This document shows positions 43,161 through 51,099 of a stretch of DNA of 64,000 bases, piece by piece. The DNA is from Ectopseudomonas chengduensis (GTDB taxonomy: Bacteria; Pseudomonadota; Gammaproteobacteria; Pseudomonadales; Pseudomonadaceae). The DNA is taken from contig NZ_FMZQ01000002.1 of the NCBI RefSeq assembly GCF_900102635.1, positions 186,001-250,000 of the forward strand, read 5' to 3'. The position numbers and the translations under genes were made by a program. Below the pieces are notes generated by a model, which was given only the letters and a program-made list of their open reading frames with translations, had not been told where the DNA came from and searched no databases. Each line of letters opens with the position of its first letter. Position 1 is the stretch's first letter.

Positions 43161-43502
43161 TCAGGCTTTCGGCTTCAGCGGTTGCTGTTCGAACTTCACG
43201 CCGTCCAGGCCATGCACCATCAGCGCTCGGATGTTGCCGTGGTCGCTGCCTTGCGGCGTGGCCAGCACGCTGCGGTAGTGCTCGCCGAAGGCACGCAGCG
43301 CTTCGTCCTTGCTCAAGCCCTCCAACAGGGCCAGACCCAGAGTCTTGCAGGAGCCTTCGTTCTGTCCGGCCGCGTTCTCCACGTCACCGTTACGAAAGGC
43401 GCTGGGCTGATAGTCGTAGTGCGCGGCGACGAAGGCCAGGGTTTCACTGAAGGCGTAGTCATCCTGCTGCAGACGGCTGCGCAGGGTATTCAGAGCGGTC
43501 AT
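43161..43502 (-). CDS. HopJ-type family protein
   Basis: 113 residues matching the HopJ family (SRLQQDDYAFSETLAFVAAHYDYQPSAFRNG and ENAAGQNEGSCKTLGLALLEGL). Despite the name from P. syringae effectors, the family is a conserved chromosomal gene in many gamma-proteobacteria with no secretion signals here. It overlaps the DUF1244 gene by 4 bases and may be the last gene of the folM operon. Confidence 0.88.
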   Translation of the reverse strand: MTALNTLRSRLQQDDYAFSETLAFVAAHYDYQPSAFRNGDVENAAGQNEGSCKTLGLALLEGLSKDEALRAFGEHYRSVLATPQGSDHGNIRALMVHGLDGVKFEQQPLKPKA

Positions 43503-43792
43503 TCAGGCTTTCCTTTGGCAAATGCGGCTGTCTGCTCGGCCGAGGCTTCTTTCTGATATTTGGCTTTCCAGTCGGCATAAGGCATGCCGTACACGGTCTC
43601 GCGAGCCTGGTCGGCGCTGACCTCGACACCGAGGTCGTCGGCAGCGGCCTTGTACCATTTGGACAGGCAGTTGCGGCAGAAACCGGCCAGGTTCATCAGC
43701 TCGATGTTCTGCACGTCAGGACGGCTGCGCAGGTGCTGCACCAGTGCGCGAAAGGCTGCAGCTTCCAGTTCGAGGCGTTCTTGCTCGGTCAT
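43499..43792 (-). CDS. DUF1244 protein
   Basis: 97 residues of the DUF1244 family (AAAFRALVQHLRSRPDVQNIE, NLAGFCRNCLSKWYKAAAD, YGMPYADWKAKYQ). The FCRNCL Cys pair could bind metal. It lies between folX and the HopJ-type gene in P. aeruginosa-like order. Function unknown. A 65-base gap separates it from folX. Confidence 0.9.
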   Translation of the reverse strand: MTEQERLELEAAAFRALVQHLRSRPDVQNIELMNLAGFCRNCLSKWYKAAADDLGVEVSADQARETVYGMPYADWKAKYQKEASAEQTAAFAKGKPE

Positions 43793-43857
43793 GGTGGGCT
43801 CTCCGGGGATAGGTGGCGGCGATGATAAGAGCCTTGCCGGAGAGCGACAAGCCGCTG

Positions 43858-44229
43858 TCAGCGATGACCGGCGAGGGTGATGGATACCGACTCGGCGAAA
43901 CGCAGGGCGTGCGGTTTGTCCACTTCCACTTCGGCATAACGCACGGCCTGATGGGTCATCACCAGGTCGAGGATTTCCTGGGTTAGGCGTTCGAGCAGGG
44001 CGAAGCGATTGCCTTCGACATGGGCGATGATCGCCTTGGTGATGGTGCGGTAGTTCAGCGCATGCTCGATGTCGTTGACCTCTACCGCATCGACGGAGGG
44101 GTAGAGGATGGTCAGGTTGATCAACACGTCCTGCTTGTTGTTGATCTCTTCTTCCTTGATGCCGATGTAGGTGCGCAGGCGCAGGTCCTTGACGCGGATG
44201 CGCGCCATTCCAGGTTCCAGTCGCGGCAT
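43858..44229 (-). CDS. folX: Dihydroneopterin triphosphate 2'-epimerase
   Basis: 123 residues, FolX/FolB fold ([19 protein letters not shown]). It epimerises dihydroneopterin triphosphate to dihydromonapterin triphosphate on the monapterin route. The ATG at 44229 shares its A with the TAA stop of folE (TAATG), so translation is coupled; the longer in-frame form to 44568 lies inside folE. FolX rather than FolB fits the folM-folE neighbours (PA3437-3439 order). Confidence 0.92.
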   Translation of the reverse strand: MPRLEPGMARIRVKDLRLRTYIGIKEEEINNKQDVLINLTILYPSVDAVEVNDIEHALNYRTITKAIIAHVEGNRFALLERLTQEILDLVMTHQAVRYAEVEVDKPHALRFAESVSITLAGHR

Positions 44230-44789
44230 TAGTTGTTCCGTCCGATCAATTGCAGGAATTCGTGGCGAGTGTTGCAGGACTCGCGGAAGGCGCCAAGCAT
44301 CACCGAGCTGCTCATCACCGAATTCTGCTTCTCCACGCCACGCATCATCATGCACATGTGCTTGGCCTCGATCACCACCGCGACGCCGGCGGCGTTGGTC
44401 ACGCGCTGGATCGCATCGGCGATCTGCTTGGTGAGGTTTTCCTGGATCTGCAGGCGCCGTGCGTACATGTCGACGATGCGCGCCACCTTGGACAGCCCGA
44501 GCACCTTGCCGGTGGGGATGTAGGCGACATGCGCCTTGCCGATGAAGGGCAGCAGGTGGTGTTCGCACAGCGAGTACAGCTCGATGTCCTTGACGATCAC
44601 CATCTCGTCATTGTCGGACTCGAACAGCGCGCCGTTGACGATCTCGTCCAGCGACTGCTGGTAGCCATGACACAGATACTGCATGGCCTTGGCCGCGCGC
44701 TTGGGGGTGTCGAGCAGGCCCTCGCGTTCCGGGTTTTCACCGAGGCCTACGAGAATCTCGCGGTATTGCTGGGAAAGAGGTTGGCTCAT
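44229..44789 (-). CDS. folE: GTP cyclohydrolase I
   Basis: 186 residues of type IA GTP cyclohydrolase. Zinc and catalytic residues are seen in [19 protein letters not shown] (Cys, His), [18 protein letters not shown] and [15 protein letters not shown] (His, Cys). It makes 7,8-dihydroneopterin triphosphate from GTP, the start of folate and pterin synthesis. 22 bases after folM. P. putida regulates a folE of this type by light. Confidence 0.95.
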   Translation of the reverse strand: MSQPLSQQYREILVGLGENPEREGLLDTPKRAAKAMQYLCHGYQQSLDEIVNGALFESDNDEMVIVKDIELYSLCEHHLLPFIGKAHVAYIPTGKVLGLSKVARIVDMYARRLQIQENLTKQIADAIQRVTNAAGVAVVIEAKHMCMMMRGVEKQNSVMSSSVMLGAFRESCNTRHEFLQLIGRNN

Positions 44790-44811
44790 GGCAGTGTCCT
44801 GGGCAGTCGCT

Positions 44812-45528
44812 TCACTTGAGGTGGCGGCCGCCGTTGAGGGTAAGGGTCGTTCCGGTTACGTAGGAGTTGTCCAGCAAATAGCGCAATGTCTGGTAGAAGG
44901 CCTGCGGGCCGGGTTCTATGCCCAGCGCCGATTTGGCCAAAGTCTTGGTGCGGTAGGCGTCGTCATCACCATCGTTGAACATCAGCAGCGCTGGCGCGAT
45001 GGTGTTGACCTTGATGCGTGGGGCAAAACGCGCGGCGAACGACAACGTCAGGCTTTCCAGGCCCGCCTTGCTGGCGCAGTAGGCGGGGCGATTGGCGCTG
45101 CCCTTGCGCACCACGTCATCGCTAACGTGAACGATATCGGCCTGTTCCGACTGCAGCAGCAGGTCACTGCAGTGCAGGTTGATCAGGTAGGGCGCGAGCA
45201 TGTGCACGCTGAACAGCTGGCGAAACGCATCGGCTTCTTCGCCGGGTGTTTCGGCCAGCCAATCCGAGGCGTTGTGCACGATCGCGCGCAGGCCATTGCA
45301 CTGCAACTTGACCTGTTCGATGAACGCCATGATGCCGCTCTCATTGCTGAAATCCGCCTGCAGAGCGATGGCGCCGCGCTCACGCAGCCGCGAAATGTCG
45401 TCGCGGTTCTGGCGGTAGCTGATGATCACCGGCTGGCCTTCGTCGAGCAGGCGTTCGGCGCAGTAGAGGCCGACCCTCTGGCCGGCGCCGGTGATCAGGA
45501 TGGGGAAGCTGGCAGCGCTCATGTGCAA
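44812..45528 (-). CDS. folM: Dihydromonapterin reductase
   Basis: 238 residues, a short-chain dehydrogenase with NADP motif [14 protein letters not shown], and catalytic PAYCASKAG. The family N- and C-terminal ends ([15 protein letters not shown]) match FolM (PA3437), which reduces dihydromonapterin. The ATG could be 45528 or, two codons in, 45522 (MSAAS). It leads an operon folM-folE-folX and perhaps DUF1244-HopJ, with a repeat-rich promoter region upstream. Confidence 0.93.
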   Translation of the reverse strand: MHMSAASFPILITGAGQRVGLYCAERLLDEGQPVIISYRQNRDDISRLRERGAIALQADFSNESGIMAFIEQVKLQCNGLRAIVHNASDWLAETPGEEADAFRQLFSVHMLAPYLINLHCSDLLLQSEQADIVHVSDDVVRKGSANRPAYCASKAGLESLTLSFAARFAPRIKVNTIAPALLMFNDGDDDAYRTKTLAKSALGIEPGPQAFYQTLRYLLDNSYVTGTTLTLNGGRHLK

Positions 45529-45733
45529 CTCGTGAGAAAGAAATGAAGGCCTGGCTCGTACCGCCTCGGGATACCTGACCAGTGGCAGGCGCTACTCACC
45601 AGACCGTGGATAAAGCTATACCAGAGCTGCAGGTTGTACAACCCTGTGCGACATGTGGTTTTGCTATCAGGCTGAGTGGATTTGCCTATTTTGTTGAGTT
45701 TTAAGGGTTTTTACTGAGGGGGTGGAGAAGGGC

Positions 45734-45792
45734 TTTTTGTACTTTACCTGTACGGATTGATGTTTTTGTACAGATATTGGCTGCTTGTATAA
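45734..45792 (-). promoter_or_regulatory. Cluster of TGTAC repeats upstream of folM (LitR/CarH-type operator candidate)
   Basis: Four TGTAC/TGTAT elements start at 45738, 45749, 45767 and 45786, all in the same orientation, with spacings of 11, 18 and 19 bp; the T-run TTTTTGTAC is repeated at 45734 and 45763. CarH/LitR proteins bind 11-bp direct repeats of nTnnTACAn, which the complement here (GTACA-N6-GTACA) fits. The rest of the 311-bp gap (45529-45839) holds no gene. Confidence 0.55.
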
Positions 45793-45795
45793 CGA

Positions 45796-45822
45796 AATCG
45801 GCCAGCACGAGGCTGGCCGATT
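45796..45822. terminator. Rho-independent terminator of the ABM membrane-protein gene
   Basis: AATCGGCCAGC-ACGAG-GCTGGCCGATT, a perfect 11-bp stem, lies 18 bases past the stop on the minus strand; weak T-tract (TTTCG). Confidence 0.75.
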
Positions 45823-45839
45823 GGTAGAAATGGATGCTT

Positions 45840-46406
45840 TCAGGGCTTGCCGATGCTGGCGGCTCGCCTGCTCAGGCGCTGCGAATAGTTACCTTGTAGC
45901 CAGGGTTCCAGCAGGCGAGTGGAAAGCGGAATGAACCAGTATGTCATCAGTGGCGTCAAGGCCAGCGTCGACAGCAGCACGCGGGTGACCAGCGAAAGGT
46001 CGACGAGCCAGGGGCCGAACAGCAGGTTGAAGGCCAGGGACACCGGAAAGAATGCCAGCCAGATCGCCACGCTCTGCTTCCAGCGCGGAGGCTGTCGATG
46101 GCCGCTGCCGAACCAGGCGTCAAGGCCGACCGCACGCTTCTCCTGCGGTTGGGCAAACAGGCCCGCACCCCGCTGCAGCCAGGCCTGGCGTGAGGCCGAG
46201 TGTTCCCAGGAAGCCATGGTCTGTTCGTCGCTGAAACGGAAAACGATCTGGAACTCATCATCGCCGGCAGGCGGTGCCAGTACGCCGGAGCCGAGGTAGC
46301 CAGGAAAGTCGGTGGCCAGATGTTCGCCTTCACGCAGCCAGGCGATGAAGTCGTGATAACGACCATTGGCGACGCGGCGCGCCACCATCAGGGTAACGGG
46401 GGACAT
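45840..46406 (-). CDS. Antibiotic-biosynthesis-monooxygenase (ABM) domain protein with membrane anchor
   Basis: 188 residues: an N-terminal ABM ferredoxin-like domain (RRVANGRYHDFIAWLREGE; PGYLGSGVL; FQIVFRFSDEQTMASWEHS) and two C-terminal membrane helices (SVAIWLAFFPVSLAFNLLFG, LSTLALTPLMTYWFIP). Such fusions occur near light-regulated genes in Pseudomonas. Function unknown; perhaps oxidative stress or quinone handling (inference). Minus strand, ending in a terminator before the folM promoter region. Confidence 0.85.
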   Translation of the reverse strand: MSPVTLMVARRVANGRYHDFIAWLREGEHLATDFPGYLGSGVLAPPAGDDEFQIVFRFSDEQTMASWEHSASRQAWLQRGAGLFAQPQEKRAVGLDAWFGSGHRQPPRWKQSVAIWLAFFPVSLAFNLLFGPWLVDLSLVTRVLLSTLALTPLMTYWFIPLSTRLLEPWLQGNYSQRLSRRAASIGKP

Positions 46407-46519
46407 TGTGTATCTCCTCGGGTGTTGCCGTCAGCCGGGGTATGGCGTTGGGCATGGCCGAGCACGGGGTGATGTGCTCGACGAACAATGCAGCAAGGAT
46501 TATTCCCGTTTTGCGAAAA

Positions 46520-46957
46520 TTAGCCAGCGTCAGCTGATGGTGGGCGTTGGGTCGAGCAGCTGTCGCCCTTTCGGCAGCGAGCCGCACCGTCAGGGTGCGG
46601 TAGCCGCGCCAGATGAGGGCGCAGGCGGCAGAACAGTCGGTAGCCCCATTCCAGCAGTGGGCGCAGCAGTCGCCAGCGCAAGGGCGCCACCCAGGCTCCC
46701 AGGCCCGCGGCTTCCCAGCTCCAGAGGCTGGCATCGAGGCCCAGCAACCAGGTGCCGTCGGCCCAGCGAGCGTGCAGGCGATTCTGCATAGCAGTAAGAG
46801 ACAGCCCCAATGGCAGTGGATCGAAGTCCGCGGCAGAGATGTCCACGAGAAGCAGCCGCTGGGGCGATGCGTGCCGGCTGAGTAGACGGATTTCACGCGC
46901 GCAGAGCGGGCAGTCGCCGTCGAAATAAAGGGTCAATGGCCAGGCGGGGTTGTGCAT
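46520..46957 (-). CDS. Thiol-disulfide oxidoreductase-like protein (DCC family)
   Basis: 145 residues with the DCC signature near the N-terminus (LTLYFDGDCPLCAREIRLL; CPLC redox pair) and a helical C-terminus. The last 20 residues are low-complexity and polar. It is divergent from the LitR-like gene, with 20 to 77 bases between starts depending on the regulator's start codon, sharing one control region. Redox role inferred from CxxC only. Confidence 0.85.
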   Translation of the reverse strand: MHNPAWPLTLYFDGDCPLCAREIRLLSRHASPQRLLLVDISAADFDPLPLGLSLTAMQNRLHARWADGTWLLGLDASLWSWEAAGLGAWVAPLRWRLLRPLLEWGYRLFCRLRPHLARLPHPDGAARCRKGDSCSTQRPPSADAG

Positions 46958-46966
46958 GAGGTCGCC

Positions 46967-46985
46967 TTGTATAATTCTTGCACAA
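46967..46985 (+). promoter_or_regulatory. Promoter and direct repeat of LitR-like gene
   Basis: TATAAT at 46970-46975 is a perfect -10 box. TTGTAT (46967) and TTGCAC (46978) are direct repeats at 11-bp spacing overlapping it, as expected for an autorepressed CarH/LitR-type promoter. The -35 region is weak. Confidence 0.6.
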
Positions 46986-47031
46986 TGTAAGCCTGACCAA
47001 GCTGGGTTACAATCCCTCTAAATTCGTTGCC

Positions 47032-48000
47032 ATGATGCCCGAAGCCATGCCCGAACTCGCCTCCGTCACATCACTTGCGTCCAGCGCTTTGAAGCAGGAA
47101 GAGCTGTTCCCCATCCGCGAGGTTTCTCGCCTTACCGGCGTCAATCCGGTCACCCTGCGTGCCTGGGAGCGGCGTTACGGCCTGATTCAACCGACACGTA
47201 CCGACAGCGGCCATCGTCTCTACTCGCAGGCCGATATCGATGCGGTGCGCAGCATCCTCGCCTGGATCGAACGTGGCGTTGCAGTCAGCAAGGTCGGCTC
47301 GATCCTGGCCAAGAGCGCCAGCAGTCGCAGCGTCGCCACGCCGGCCTACAACGAAGTCAGCAGTGACGACTGGAGCCAGTGGCAGGGCCAGGTGCGTAGC
47401 GCGCTGCAGAACTTCGATGAGCCTCGTCTGGAACGTGTGTATGGGCAGATCTTTTCCTGCTATCCGCTGCCGGTGGTGTTCCAGGATATTTTCATGCCGG
47501 TCTGGCAGGAACTGCTGCTGCGCCAGGACGAAGTCGGCCTGCGCGGCGAGTGGCTGATGCTCGACGGCTTCCTGCGTGGGCGCTGCTGGCAGCGTCTGCA
47601 ATTGGGGCGTGATGATTCGCGTGAGCGCGTGCTGCTGGTGGCGCTACCTGGCCACTGCCGGGAACTGGAGTTGCTGGTTGCAGCGTTGCTGCTGGGCAAT
47701 CAGGACGTCGACGTGTCGGTGATGGGGCCAGGCGTACCCATGACCGATCTGGCCCTGGTCTGTGAGCGCATGCAGCCCCAGGCCCTGGTTGTCTTCAGCA
47801 ACCAGCCGCCAGGCGAGGAGTTCCCGCGGCAACTGGCGCGCCTGGCGCTGGGTCTGGAGTGTCCGCTGCTGCTGGCCGGTGACAGTGCCGATCTGGCGGA
47901 GGAAAGTCTGGCCGGTTCGCCCATTGCTTGCCTGGGTAATGAGGGACGCCTGATGCAGCGTCGTATGCAGCAGTTTCTGGCTGGCCATCTCGATACCTGA
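47032..48000 (+). CDS. MerR-family regulator, LitR/CarH-like without recognisable B12 site (PplR-type)
   Basis: 322 residues. The N-terminal winged helix is MerR type (FPIREVSRLTGVNPVTLRAWERRYGL). The C-terminal part has the length of the CarH cobalamin-binding region, but the DxHxxG motif expected for B12 is absent (the equivalent stretch reads HCRELELLVAALLLGN), matching class II LitR proteins of P. putida (PplR), which work with a LOV partner rather than B12. A LOV gene lies 0.7 kb downstream. Start uncertain: ATG at 47032 or 47047; no strong ribosome binding site. Confidence 0.85.
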   Translation: MMPEAMPELASVTSLASSALKQEELFPIREVSRLTGVNPVTLRAWERRYGLIQPTRTDSGHRLYSQADIDAVRSILAWIERGVAVSKVGSILAKSASSRSVATPAYNEVSSDDWSQWQGQVRSALQNFDEPRLERVYGQIFSCYPLPVVFQDIFMPVWQELLLRQDEVGLRGEWLMLDGFLRGRCWQRLQLGRDDSRERVLLVALPGHCRELELLVAALLLGNQDVDVSVMGPGVPMTDLALVCERMQPQALVVFSNQPPGEEFPRQLARLALGLECPLLLAGDSADLAEESLAGSPIACLGNEGRLMQRRMQQFLAGHLDT

Positions 48001-48021
48001 GGTGGTCCAGGCTACTGAGCT

Positions 48022-48630
48022 TCAGCTGACTGCTGCGGTCTGCGACTGTTGTTCGCTGTGCTGTTCGAACAGGTACTGACGCAGAGTTTGCTCATCTTCC
48101 GTATGTAGCGTCTGCAGGCTGTAAGCGTAACGCTTCTGGCTGACGCGTCTTGCGAGCCGCGCGCGCAGTTGAACGCGGCGCTCCTGGGGCAAAAGCAGTT
48201 GCAGCAACTGATCCTTGGCCGGCGTGCCTGTTTTGCTGTATTCCACCAGGATTCCATTGTTCGATAGCTCCAGCGCCTTCAGGCCACTGGGCTGGTCGCT
48301 GTCGTCCAGCAGTGCTAATGCCGTGGGCAGGACAAGACGCCATGGGCGTTCGCTTACCCCTTGTTCGAAGATCAGCGGGGCGCCCAGCTCCAGGCGTGAC
48401 TGACTGTGGTCGTCTTGGATCAGGTGCAGGGGGAAGCTCAGATGCTGATTGTCGGTATGCGTATCCAGGCTTAGCTGTTCTTCGTTGCCCAGGCGAGCCA
48501 GCAGCTCACTGAGTCGTTTGCCCAGAGCCAATGGCGGTGCTGCGTTAGGGCGCCGCTTTTGCGGAGGTTTGAAGAGGATCTTCTGGATGAAATCCAGTTC
48601 GTCCTGAGTCAGCAGCGGATCGCTTTGCAT
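48022..48630 (-). CDS. PilZ-like domain protein (degenerate)
   Basis: 202 residues. An N-terminal YcgR-like part (LGKRLSELLARLGNEEQLSL) and a C-terminal PilZ-like barrel (ALELSNNGILVEYSK). The c-di-GMP motifs are not intact: the usual (D/N)xSxxG reads ELSNNG and no clear RxxxR is found, so ligand binding is doubtful. The ATG at 48630 (MQSDPLL) is chosen; 48645 is five codons longer. Stands between the LitR-like and LOV genes, convergent with the former. Confidence 0.6.
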   Translation of the reverse strand: MQSDPLLTQDELDFIQKILFKPPQKRRPNAAPPLALGKRLSELLARLGNEEQLSLDTHTDNQHLSFPLHLIQDDHSQSRLELGAPLIFEQGVSERPWRLVLPTALALLDDSDQPSGLKALELSNNGILVEYSKTGTPAKDQLLQLLLPQERRVQLRARLARRVSQKRYAYSLQTLHTEDEQTLRQYLFEQHSEQQSQTAAVS

Positions 48631-48695
48631 GGGATAATACTGCACGGGGTCAAACCCATCTGACTGCGCTGGCGAAGGATAGTTTTATCCGTTCG

Positions 48696-49142
48696 TCAGC
48701 TTTTCAGGCGCGCCAGCTCTGCCTTCAGCTCGGCGACCTCTGCCTCCAGCTCACGCACTCGCTGCTTGGCTTCGACCTGTTCGGTAACATCCTTCTGGAT
48801 ACCGATGTAGTAGGTCAACTGGTCGCTTTCGTTCAGCACCGGAGTGATCGATAGCTCGTTCCAGAACGCGCTGCCGTCCTTGCGGTAGTTACGAATGATT
48901 TGTCGGCAGGGCTTGTTCGCCTTGACCGCTTCGCGAATGGCCTGCAGGCCGAGCTGTGCACGGTCAGTGCCCTGCAGGAAACGGCAATCCTGATAGAGGA
49001 TGTCATCGCAGGGGTAGCCGGTCAGGCGTTCGAATGCCGCGTTGGCGTAGATCAGAATATTGTCTTCGCCCTCCTGCTCGGCCACCACGATCCCATCGTT
49101 AGAGGCGTCGACTACCAGTTGCAGCAGTTTGGCATTGATCAT
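48696..49142 (-). CDS. Short LOV-domain blue-light photoreceptor
   Basis: 148 residues, a single PAS/LOV domain with short helical caps, no effector. The flavin-binding motif is YQDCRFLQGTDR, with the photoactive Cys at residue 53; NAAFERLTGY and IGIQKDVTEQV match P. putida PpSB1-LOV very closely. A C-terminal coiled coil (REEL-type heptads, ELEAEVAELKAELARL) suits dimerisation. In P. putida this type of LOV protein (PplA) antagonises the LitR-type repressor. Its gene is divergent from a flavodoxin gene. Confidence 0.93.
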   Translation of the reverse strand: MINAKLLQLVVDASNDGIVVAEQEGEDNILIYANAAFERLTGYPCDDILYQDCRFLQGTDRAQLGLQAIREAVKANKPCRQIIRNYRKDGSAFWNELSITPVLNESDQLTYYIGIQKDVTEQVEAKQRVRELEAEVAELKAELARLKS

Positions 49143-49244
49143 GAGTCCGGTTCCGCGATGGATATGGGCTGCATTCTAAAACATCGGGTCGGGCTGTCCA
49201 CTTGCGGCATAATGCGCGGCGTTTTTCCTGTTTCCGGAGTTGTC

Positions 49245-49694
49245 ATGAAAGTCGCCATTCTCTCGGGCTCGGTCTACGGTACGGCCGAAGAAGTCGCTCG
49301 CCACGCCGAGCGCCAGCTCAAGGCCGCCGGGCTGGACGCCTGGCACAAAGCGAACGTGAGCCTCGAGGAGCTGCTGGCCTTTGCGCCGGACGCCTTCCTT
49401 ACCGTCACGTCCACCACTGGCATGGGTGAGCTGCCGGACAACCTGCTGCCGCTGTACAGCGAAATCAGAGACCGTTTGCCGGCCTGGAGCGGCAAACCGG
49501 CTGCGGTGCTGGCGCTGGGCGACTCCAGCTATGACACCTTCTGCGGCAGCGGTGAACTGATGCGTGAGCTGTATGCCGAGCTAGGCCTGCGCGAAGTGGT
49601 GGAAATGCTGCGCCTGGACTCCAGCGAAACCGTCACGCCTGAAACCGATGCCGAACCCTGGCTGCAAGCCTTCGTGGCGGCGCTGAAGGCCTGA
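49245..49694 (+). CDS. Flavodoxin-like protein (MioC type)
   Basis: 149 residues. The FMN phosphate loop is SGSVYGTAEEVA at residues 7-18, with later FMN-contact stretches TGMGELPDN and LGDSSYDTFCGSG. Electron transfer in the cytoplasm; homologous to PA3435. The ATG at 49245 is preceded by GGAG. The next gene (cupin) starts 1 base after the stop on a GTG. Confidence 0.92.
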   Translation: MKVAILSGSVYGTAEEVARHAERQLKAAGLDAWHKANVSLEELLAFAPDAFLTVTSTTGMGELPDNLLPLYSEIRDRLPAWSGKPAAVLALGDSSYDTFCGSGELMRELYAELGLREVVEMLRLDSSETVTPETDAEPWLQAFVAALKA

Positions 49695-49695
49695 C

Positions 49696-50163
49696 GTGCA
49701 CCCGCGCGCTCGCCAGTTGATCGACAGCCTCGGGCTTGCCGCGCATCCCGAGGGCGGTTACTACCGTCGCCTGTTCGTTTCGGCGCAGCGCGATGCTCAG
49801 GGTCGGGCGGCTTCCAGTGCAATTCTGTTCCTGCTGCCGGGTGGTGCGGTCAGCCGCTGGCATCGGGTCGACGCCGACGAGCTGTGGCACTTTCACGAGG
49901 GCGACCCTCTGCAGTTGTTGGTAGCCGATACCCCCAACGCGGTGCGTTGCGAGTTGCTCGGGCCGGTCAGTGAGGGGCAGATGCCGCAGCGCGTGGTAGC
50001 GGCCCATGCCTGGCAGGCGGCGCGCTCGACGGGCGCCTATACGCTGGTCGGTTGCACTGTGGCGCCGGAGTTCCAGTTCGAGGGCTTTCGCCTGCTGGCC
50101 GATGATGCCGAGGCTCAGGCGCAGTGGCCGCTGCTGGCGCAAGATTACCCCGAGCTGGTTTGA
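49696..50163 (+). CDS. Cupin-fold protein (DUF985)
   Basis: 155 residues with DUF985/cupin_5 signatures (AAHPEGGYYRRLFVS, SRWHRVDADELWHFHEGDPLQL, VAPEFQFEGFRLLADD). Metal-binding or sugar-binding role is possible; unknown. GTG start at 49696, 1 base after the flavodoxin stop; they are an operon. Confidence 0.88.
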   Translation: MHPRARQLIDSLGLAAHPEGGYYRRLFVSAQRDAQGRAASSAILFLLPGGAVSRWHRVDADELWHFHEGDPLQLLVADTPNAVRCELLGPVSEGQMPQRVVAAHAWQAARSTGAYTLVGCTVAPEFQFEGFRLLADDAEAQAQWPLLAQDYPELV

Positions 50164-50322
50164 CCGGCGATAAAAGCGGCGAATACCTGCCTATCGCACC
50201 GCGGCGCGCCAGCGCCGTGACCCGCAAAGCCATCAAGATGGCTGCCAGGGCAACTACCGCCAGCGACGCGCCTGGCTAGACTGCGGACACCACCGACCAA
50301 CAAGAATATCGAGGTGACCGCC

Positions 50323-51099
50323 GTGAATGCTCCGCTGAAACTCCCTGCCGTGAAGAATCTGGTTTCCGAGGCCGAATGGCGTGCACGCGTCGACCTCGCC
50401 GCCTGCTACCGGCTGATCGCCCTCTATGGCTGGGATGATCTGATCTTCACCCATATCTCTGCCAAGGTACCGGGTACGGAAGATTTCCTGATTAACCCCT
50501 ATGGCCTGATGTTCCACGAAATCACGGCGTCGAGCCTGGTCAAGGTCGACCTGGCGGGCAACAAGCTGATGGACAGCCCGTTCGACATCAATCCAGCCGG
50601 TTACACCATTCATAGCGCCGTGCACGAGGTGCGCCACGACGTCGGCTGCGTGCTGCACATTCACACCCCGGCGGGCATCGCCGTGTCGGCGCAGAAGCAG
50701 GGCTTGCTGCCCCTGTCGCAGCAATCGCTGTTCGTCCTCGCCAGCCTGGCCTACCACGGCTATGAGGGCGTGGCGCTGAATCATGATGAGAAAGCGCGGC
50801 TACAGGCGGACCTGGGCGACAAGAACTTCATGATCCTGCCCAACCATGGGTTGCTCACTGCTTTCGGCGGCATCGCCGACGCCTTTCTCGGCATGTTCAT
50901 CCTGCAGCGTGCCTGCGAGATCCAGGTCATGGCGCAGAGCGGCGGTGCTGAGCTGATCCACATTCCGCAGCAGATTCTCGACGGCGCGCGGGCAATGATC
51001 GCCGGCGTGATGAAAACGCCGCAGGGCATGGGCGGCGCGTTGCCCTGGCCAGCGCTGCTGCGCAAGCTGGACCAGCAGATGCCAGGTTACGACCAGTGA
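50323..51099 (+). CDS. Class II aldolase/adducin-family protein
   Basis: 258 residues with the zinc site HIHTPAG and the later His of LPNHGLLTAFGG, plus the early GWDDLIFTHIS. Class II aldolases cleave phosphosugars such as fuculose-1-phosphate. Homologous to PA3430. GTG at 50323 (MNAPLKLPAV) with GAGG about 8 bases upstream fits the family N-terminus; a GTG at 50314 is an alternative. Overlaps the hydrolase gene by 4 bases. Confidence 0.9.
   Translation: MNAPLKLPAVKNLVSEAEWRARVDLAACYRLIALYGWDDLIFTHISAKVPGTEDFLINPYGLMFHEITASSLVKVDLAGNKLMDSPFDINPAGYTIHSAVHEVRHDVGCVLHIHTPAGIAVSAQKQGLLPLSQQSLFVLASLAYHGYEGVALNHDEKARLQADLGDKNFMILPNHGLLTAFGGIADAFLGMFILQRACEIQVMAQSGGAELIHIPQQILDGARAMIAGVMKTPQGMGGALPWPALLRKLDQQMPGYDQ

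Noticed and set aside
43161..43502. Type III secreted effector
   Set aside because: HopJ-type genes are conserved chromosomal genes and no secretion signal, hrp box or T3SS gene is near.
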